In this document: positions 59,927 through 64,000 of the stretch, one piece after another
How positions within the stretch are numbered: position 1 is the stretch's first letter
Layout of the letters: the number at the start of each line of letters is the position of its first letter
NCBI RefSeq assembly: GCF_014212015.1
Contig: NZ_JACJVN010000051.1
Location: 1-64,000, forward strand
Length of the DNA stretch: 64,000 bases
Direction of reading: 5' to 3'
From: Cohnella lubricantis
GTDB taxonomy: Bacteria; Bacillota; Bacilli; Paenibacillales; Paenibacillaceae
Made by a program: the position numbers and the translations under genes
Notes under the pieces: generated by a model
Told to the model about the DNA's origin: nothing
The model's input: only the letters and a program-made list of their open reading frames with translations
The model's database searches: none

Positions 59927-60063
59927 GTGTCTGTAGTCTCTCCCTTTTAAATAGCTGATTTGGTCATCTATCAATCAACTGCTGTCGCAGCGGATTGCGT
60001 TGCGAATCGGCGGCGCTTATTGCGATGAATGATGCGCCGCGTATCATCCCATGAGCCGCAGCC

Positions 60064-60885
60064 TCAGCCTTTCAAAGCGCCCACCGTCATGCCGCGGACC
60101 AATTGCTTAAGACCGAAGGCCAGCATGAGCAGCGAAGGCAGAATGACGATGACGATGCCTGCGAACACGAGGTTCCATTCCGTCGTCTCTTGGTGCTGCA
60201 GCATCGAGATGCCGATCTGCACCGTTCTCATCTTGTCGCTGTTCGTGATGAGCAGCGGCCACAGATAAGCGTTCCACATGTGGAGGAACGAGTAGACGCC
60301 AAGCGTGCCGAGAGCGGGTCTGGAGAGCGGAATGACATGCGATAGGAAAAAGCGTACGTGTCCGCAGCCGTCCATGCGCGCGGCTTCGAACAACTCCGTC
60401 GGCAGCTGCATGAAGAACTGCCGCAGCAGGAACGTGCCGAAGGACGCGGCGAGGAAGGGAACGATCAGGCCCTGATACGAATCGAGCCAGTCCCAGCCGC
60501 GCACCGTCAGGTAGTTCGGGATAATCGTCACTTCCCACGGAATCATCATCGTCGCCATGAACGAAGCGAACAGCAGGTTCTTGCCCTTGAAGTTCATCCG
60601 CGCGAAGGCGTACGCCGCCAAGCTGGAGGTGATCAGCTGGCCGAGCATAACGACGATGGAGACAAGGAACGTATTTCCGATGAACGCCGCGATCGGCACG
60701 ATCTCGAATACCTCAACGAAGTTCTTCAGGTTGAGGCTATGCGGAACGACATGCGGCGGGTACAAGCTCGCTTCGCTCGGAGGCATGAGCGAGGTCGAGA
60801 AGGCGTAGAGAACCGGATACAGCACCGCCAGCGCGCATAGAGCCATGACGATGTACAGAACGGTTGCCGAGATTCTGCGACTCAT
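60064..60885 (-). CDS. ABC transporter permease, UgpE/MalG-like
   Basis: The ~273-residue membrane protein has six helices and the EAA loop EAARMDGCGHVRFFLSHVIPLSRP that binds the ATPase. FASFMATMMIPWEVTIIPNYLTVRGWDWLDSYQGLI is typical of the UgpE branch. The ATG at 60885 overlaps the stop of the upstream permease (ATGA) and has AGAAGGTG 8 nt upstream, so the two are translationally coupled. No ATPase gene is present in the cluster. Confidence 0.92.
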   Translation of the reverse strand: MSRRISATVLYIVMALCALAVLYPVLYAFSTSLMPPSEASLYPPHVVPHSLNLKNFVEVFEIVPIAAFIGNTFLVSIVVMLGQLITSSLAAYAFARMNFKGKNLLFASFMATMMIPWEVTIIPNYLTVRGWDWLDSYQGLIVPFLAASFGTFLLRQFFMQLPTELFEAARMDGCGHVRFFLSHVIPLSRPALGTLGVYSFLHMWNAYLWPLLITNSDKMRTVQIGISMLQHQETTEWNLVFAGIVIVILPSLLMLAFGLKQLVRGMTVGALKG

Positions 60886-61850
60886 TGGTAATGCACCTTC
60901 TTCTCGACCCATTTGAACTGCACCAGCGTGAGGATGACGATGATGACGAACAAGACGAGCGCTTGCGCGCTGCCCGTGCCGAAGCGGAAGTTCTCGAACG
61001 CTTCCTGGTAGATCGAATAGACAAGCACATTCGTGCTGTTCATCGGGCCGCCGTGCGTCAGAATGTTAATCTGGCCGAACGATTGGAACGAGCTGATGAC
61101 GGAGACGATGGCCAGGAAGAATAATGTCGGCGACAGCAGCGGCAGCAGGATTTGAACGAACGTCCGTACTGGACCCGCGCCGTCGATCGCCGCGCTCTCC
61201 CGAATCTCGTCCGGAATGCCGCGCAAGCCGCTGGACAGGACGATGTAGTTGAAGCCTAGGTTCATCCAGACAGTCATGAGCGATACCGATAGCAGCGCCC
61301 GCTTCGGATCGATCAGCCAGTTGATCGGCGATAGGTTCAGCAGGCTTAGGAAATAGTTCAGCATGCCAAGGCTCGGGTGGTAGAGGAACATCCAGATGAC
61401 CGAGGAGGAGCCGACGGACAGGACGACAGGCAGCGAGAAGGCGAATTGGAAGATGGTAAGCCCCCTCTGCTTGCCGCTCGTTATCGCCGCGAGAATCAGG
61501 GCGGCCAGTATGCCCGTCGGTACGGTTAGGAGGGCGAAGTAGACGGTTATTTTCAACCCTTGGAAGAAGAGGTCGTTCTTAATCAGATAGTCGAAGTTAT
61601 CCAGCCCGACGAAGCCCGTGACGCGTCCGGTCAAGTCTGTCGCATGCAAGCTTAGATAGACCGACTTGATCATTGGATAGAAGAAGAAGATCGCGAACAA
61701 GATCAGAGACGGCGCTAGAAAAGCATAAGCCAGCAGATTCTCCCGCCACTTCAACCCGCTCAGCGTCTTGGTCTTGGTTCCGCGCAGCTGCGCTGCCCGT
61801 TCCCGGTTCTGTTCCCGGGGCAGGGTCAAACTGTCCTCCAGCCCGTTCAT
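60882..61850 (-). CDS. ABC transporter permease, UgpA/MalF-like
   Basis: The 322-residue protein has a basic N-terminus, six helices (first LLAYAFLAPSLILFAIFFFYPMI) and the EAA loop ESAAIDGAGPVRTFVQILLPLLSP. FGQINILTHGGPMNSTNVLVYSIYQEAF is typical of UgpA-like permeases. It forms the channel with the UgpE-like partner. AAAGGAG lies 7 nt before the ATG. Upstream (61866-61895) a GAGAGTTCG...CGAATCTCTC inverted repeat could be an operator; the rest of the 61851-62205 gap shows only AT-rich promoter-like DNA. Confidence 0.92.
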   Translation of the reverse strand: MNGLEDSLTLPREQNRERAAQLRGTKTKTLSGLKWRENLLAYAFLAPSLILFAIFFFYPMIKSVYLSLHATDLTGRVTGFVGLDNFDYLIKNDLFFQGLKITVYFALLTVPTGILAALILAAITSGKQRGLTIFQFAFSLPVVLSVGSSSVIWMFLYHPSLGMLNYFLSLLNLSPINWLIDPKRALLSVSLMTVWMNLGFNYIVLSSGLRGIPDEIRESAAIDGAGPVRTFVQILLPLLSPTLFFLAIVSVISSFQSFGQINILTHGGPMNSTNVLVYSIYQEAFENFRFGTGSAQALVLFVIIVILTLVQFKWVEKKVHYQ

Positions 61851-62205
61851 TCGACTGCTCCTTTCTAGCGAGAGTTCGTTCGAACCGAATCTCTCAGAAG
61901 TTCCAACTCATCATAGCCCTCCACTATCAACTGCGCATTTTGCTAATATTAACTTTCTGTTAAGTCCCCCCGTTCGACAGCATTCCTGTGAATCAGAGAG
62001 TTCCGTGTCTTCAACTTGGTACGTTAGATATATTTACATTAATTTTCTGAATATTTAATCTAATGTTGTATTAGTTAACGCATTATAGCCAGGAAGCAAC
62101 AAATTAGGAGGCGATGTACGGGACTGGATGGGAATGAAGAGAAGTTTCCTTCCATATGATCAGATGAACTTCACATTTCCTATCGGGAGAGGAGCCTGAT
62201 TGACC

Positions 62206-63804
62206 ATGAGGATCCAAGGTTCGGCATTGTTCAAGAGAAGGCGCTTATCGCTCATTACCGCTCTATTGCTTGCTATTACTCTATTGCTGCCCTATATCCC
62301 GGCATCGACCGCTGCGGCGGCGCAAGCCTTCGCTTATGAGGAGATTACGCTGGAGGAGCTTCAGGACGGTTATGCAGACGGCAAGTTCACGACCGTCCAG
62401 GTCGTTCAAGCCTATCTGGATCGGATTCAACTCTACGAGCCGAATTACAACGCCTTCACGACCATGAATGCGAACGTACTGAAGGAAGCCGCCGAGATCG
62501 ACCGCGCCCGCGCGGCCGGCGAGGAGCTCGGGCCGCTGGCCGGCATTCCGATTGTCATCAAGGAAGCGGTCGACATGGCCGGCTACCCTTCGACGATGGG
62601 ATGGGCGCCGCTTAGCCCGGAGAAGGGCGGCATCAGGCTGATTCCCGAGAAGGATGCGCCAGTCGTCGCCCGCTTGAAGGCGGCGGGTGCCGTCATCATC
62701 GGCCGGACGAACATTCCGGCCTTCAGCAGCTCCGGCACGCGGGCGACAACGAGCTGGGACGGCGACACCTATAACGCCGTAGACCGCAGGTTCGTCCCCG
62801 GAGGCAGCAGCTCCGGCACGGCGATGTCCGTATCGGGCAACTTCGCGGTGCTCGGCATCGCGGAAGAGACCGGCGGCTCCATTCAGAATCCGGCTGCTGC
62901 GCAGAATATCGTCGGCATTAAGCCGACCTTCGGGCTGGTGCCGAATGCCGGCGTCGTACCGCTCGGCGGCAGCACGCGCGACGTCATCGGCACGCACGCC
63001 CGCACGGTTCACGACGCGGCCGCCATGCTGGACGTGATCGCGGGCTATACGCACGAGGACCCGAAGACCGTCGCCTCCATCGGCAACATGCCGGCGAACG
63101 GCTATACGTCCAAGCTGAACACGCAAGCTCTGCAAGGCAAGCGGATCGGGTTGTACGGCAAAGGCTGGCGCGATCAGGATTTGACCCCCGAGACGCAGCA
63201 GCTGTATGACCGCGCGATTCAGGAGCTGGTCGCCCAAGGCGCGACGGTGATCACCGATCCGTTCGCCGATACCGACTTCGCCGCGACAGTCAAGTCTGCA
63301 GACGGAGGCATTGGATCGGTGTACTATGACATGCAGGATTACCTGGAGCGGCTCGGACCGAGCGCAGCTATCAACAACGTGCAGGAGCTGATCGAGATGA
63401 CCGGCGAGGTGCCTTCCGTCTTCACTCGTTACGATGGCAATCTGCCGGATCCTAACTCGGAGCCGGATCTGTCGGCCTTCATCGCTTCCCGCACGGACAT
63501 TCTGAAGATCTTCAACGACGTCATGGACAAGTACGATCTGGATGCGCTCGTCTATCCGCAGATGTTCAAGGAGACGCCTCTTCTCTCGAGCGAGGACAAC
63601 ATCGGCGCGACGACGGTGTCCGAGATCAATCTGGCCGGCGTCCCGCTGGTGACCGTGCCGGCCGGCTATTACAAGAGCGGCTCGCCGTTCGAGCTGGCGT
63701 TCACCGGCAAGATGTGGAGCGAAGCCGATCTGCTCGGCATGGCCTACGATTACGAGCAAGCGACCGCGTACCGCAAGGCCCCGGTTCTGCTCGAGAAGGA
63801 ATAA
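62206..63804 (+). CDS. Secreted amidase-signature hydrolase
   Basis: The ~532-residue protein has a signal peptide (RIQGSALFKRRRLSLITALLLAITLLLPYIPASTAAAA) and an amidase-signature domain. The catalytic triad residues are Lys in IPIVIKEAVDMAG, cis-Ser in PGGSSSGTAMSVSG and nucleophile Ser in EETGGSIQNPAAAQNIVG. It hydrolyses an amide outside the cytoplasm; the substrate is unknown. AGGAG lies 5 nt before a TTG at 62200 and 11 nt before the ATG at 62206, so either start is possible. It is a single gene, divergent from the ABC operon, and followed by a strong terminator. Confidence 0.92.
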   Translation: MRIQGSALFKRRRLSLITALLLAITLLLPYIPASTAAAAQAFAYEEITLEELQDGYADGKFTTVQVVQAYLDRIQLYEPNYNAFTTMNANVLKEAAEIDRARAAGEELGPLAGIPIVIKEAVDMAGYPSTMGWAPLSPEKGGIRLIPEKDAPVVARLKAAGAVIIGRTNIPAFSSSGTRATTSWDGDTYNAVDRRFVPGGSSSGTAMSVSGNFAVLGIAEETGGSIQNPAAAQNIVGIKPTFGLVPNAGVVPLGGSTRDVIGTHARTVHDAAAMLDVIAGYTHEDPKTVASIGNMPANGYTSKLNTQALQGKRIGLYGKGWRDQDLTPETQQLYDRAIQELVAQGATVITDPFADTDFAATVKSADGGIGSVYYDMQDYLERLGPSAAINNVQELIEMTGEVPSVFTRYDGNLPDPNSEPDLSAFIASRTDILKIFNDVMDKYDLDALVYPQMFKETPLLSSEDNIGATTVSEINLAGVPLVTVPAGYYKSGSPFELAFTGKMWSEADLLGMAYDYEQATAYRKAPVLLEKE

Positions 63805-63851
63805 GGCGGCGGCCGGACAGCCCGATTCTATAATTCTATCGGCGTGCACGA

Positions 63852-63890
63852 GCAAAGCCGGCGGTTCACTCCGCCGGCTTTGCCATTTTT
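63852..63890 (+). terminator. Rho-independent terminator after the amidase gene
   Basis: GCAAAGCCGGCGG and CCGCCGGCTTTGC pair perfectly around TTCACT and are followed by CATTTTTG. Confidence 0.9.
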
Positions 63891-63900
63891 GTATTGAATA

Positions 63901-63914
63901 GGTAATCGCTTTCA
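63901..63914. promoter_or_regulatory. Candidate cre site before an unseen downstream gene
   Basis: GGTAATCGCTTTCA differs from the cre consensus only at the first base (TGAAAGCGATTACC on the other strand). A TATAAT lies at about 63955-63960. The sequence ends before any gene, so a catabolite-controlled gene to the right is only inferred. Confidence 0.45.
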
Positions 63915-64000
63915 GCTAATATGGAAATAAATCATACAACTTTGCTTGACCCAATATAATAGGACTAACTTGTCGTATTCCCAGCTGTATATTCGGATTA

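Overview
The window looks like a chromosomal stretch of a GC-rich, spore-former-type member of the Bacillota, most likely Paenibacillus or a close relative. The reasons are strong AGGAGG-type ribosome binding sites with frequent GTG and TTG starts, an S-layer-anchored (SLH) glycanase, AraC-type membrane regulators beside LplB/LplC-type sugar transporters, a Bacillus-style FadR fatty-acid regulon with CcpA (cre) sites, and a sporulation-kinase-like histidine kinase domain. The genus is inferred from gene content; no rRNA or tRNA gene is present.

Layout. Positions 1-908 hold the 3' part of a GC-rich insertion sequence with a damaged transposase. Positions ~909-10353 are a strikingly AT-rich Tn7-like transposon (tnsA, tnsB, tnsC, two TniQ/TnsD proteins and a small unknown gene, all on the minus strand). 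Its right end, four tandem 20-bp repeats, stops 24 bp from the glmS stop codon, which is the classical attTn7 position. From glmS (10378) onward the DNA is GC-rich host chromosome: a secreted protein, an LppM-like lipoprotein, an MFS pump with a divergent MerR/TipAS regulator, a phosphodiester glycosidase, a GrpB protein and a HAD phosphatase. Positions 19781-28550 form a rhamnogalacturonan-type oligosaccharide locus: a GH105 hydrolase, two permeases, two binding proteins and a divergent membrane AraC regulator. Then come an SDR oxidoreductase, a Cof-type phosphatase, a double-HTH protein, a large GH5-CBM-SLH cellulase and an MFS transporter. Positions 36391-49744 are a beta-oxidation regulon: thioesterase, acyl-CoA ligase, FadE, FadA, FadN and FadF on the minus strand; FadR, EtfB and EtfA on the plus strand, with a FadR box and a cre site between them. 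The last part holds a MATE pump, alkaline phosphatase, a histidine kinase-RsbR/STAS fusion, three alkylation-repair genes, an acyltransferase, a Ugp-like ABC transporter and a secreted amidase.

The most unusual signal is not a gene. Seven intergenic places carry tandem arrays of about 21-bp inverted repeats (roughly 8-bp arm, 5-nt loop, 8-bp arm). The arrays fall into five unrelated core sequences, yet all share a repeat period of 51 bp, in six of the seven arrays exactly. In the most diverged array (58213-58437) the 30-bp spacers are unrelated while the 51-bp phasing is exact and two copies show compensatory arm changes. This points to selection on dyad structure and spacing rather than on a protein or on one sequence. 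I know of no named element that matches.
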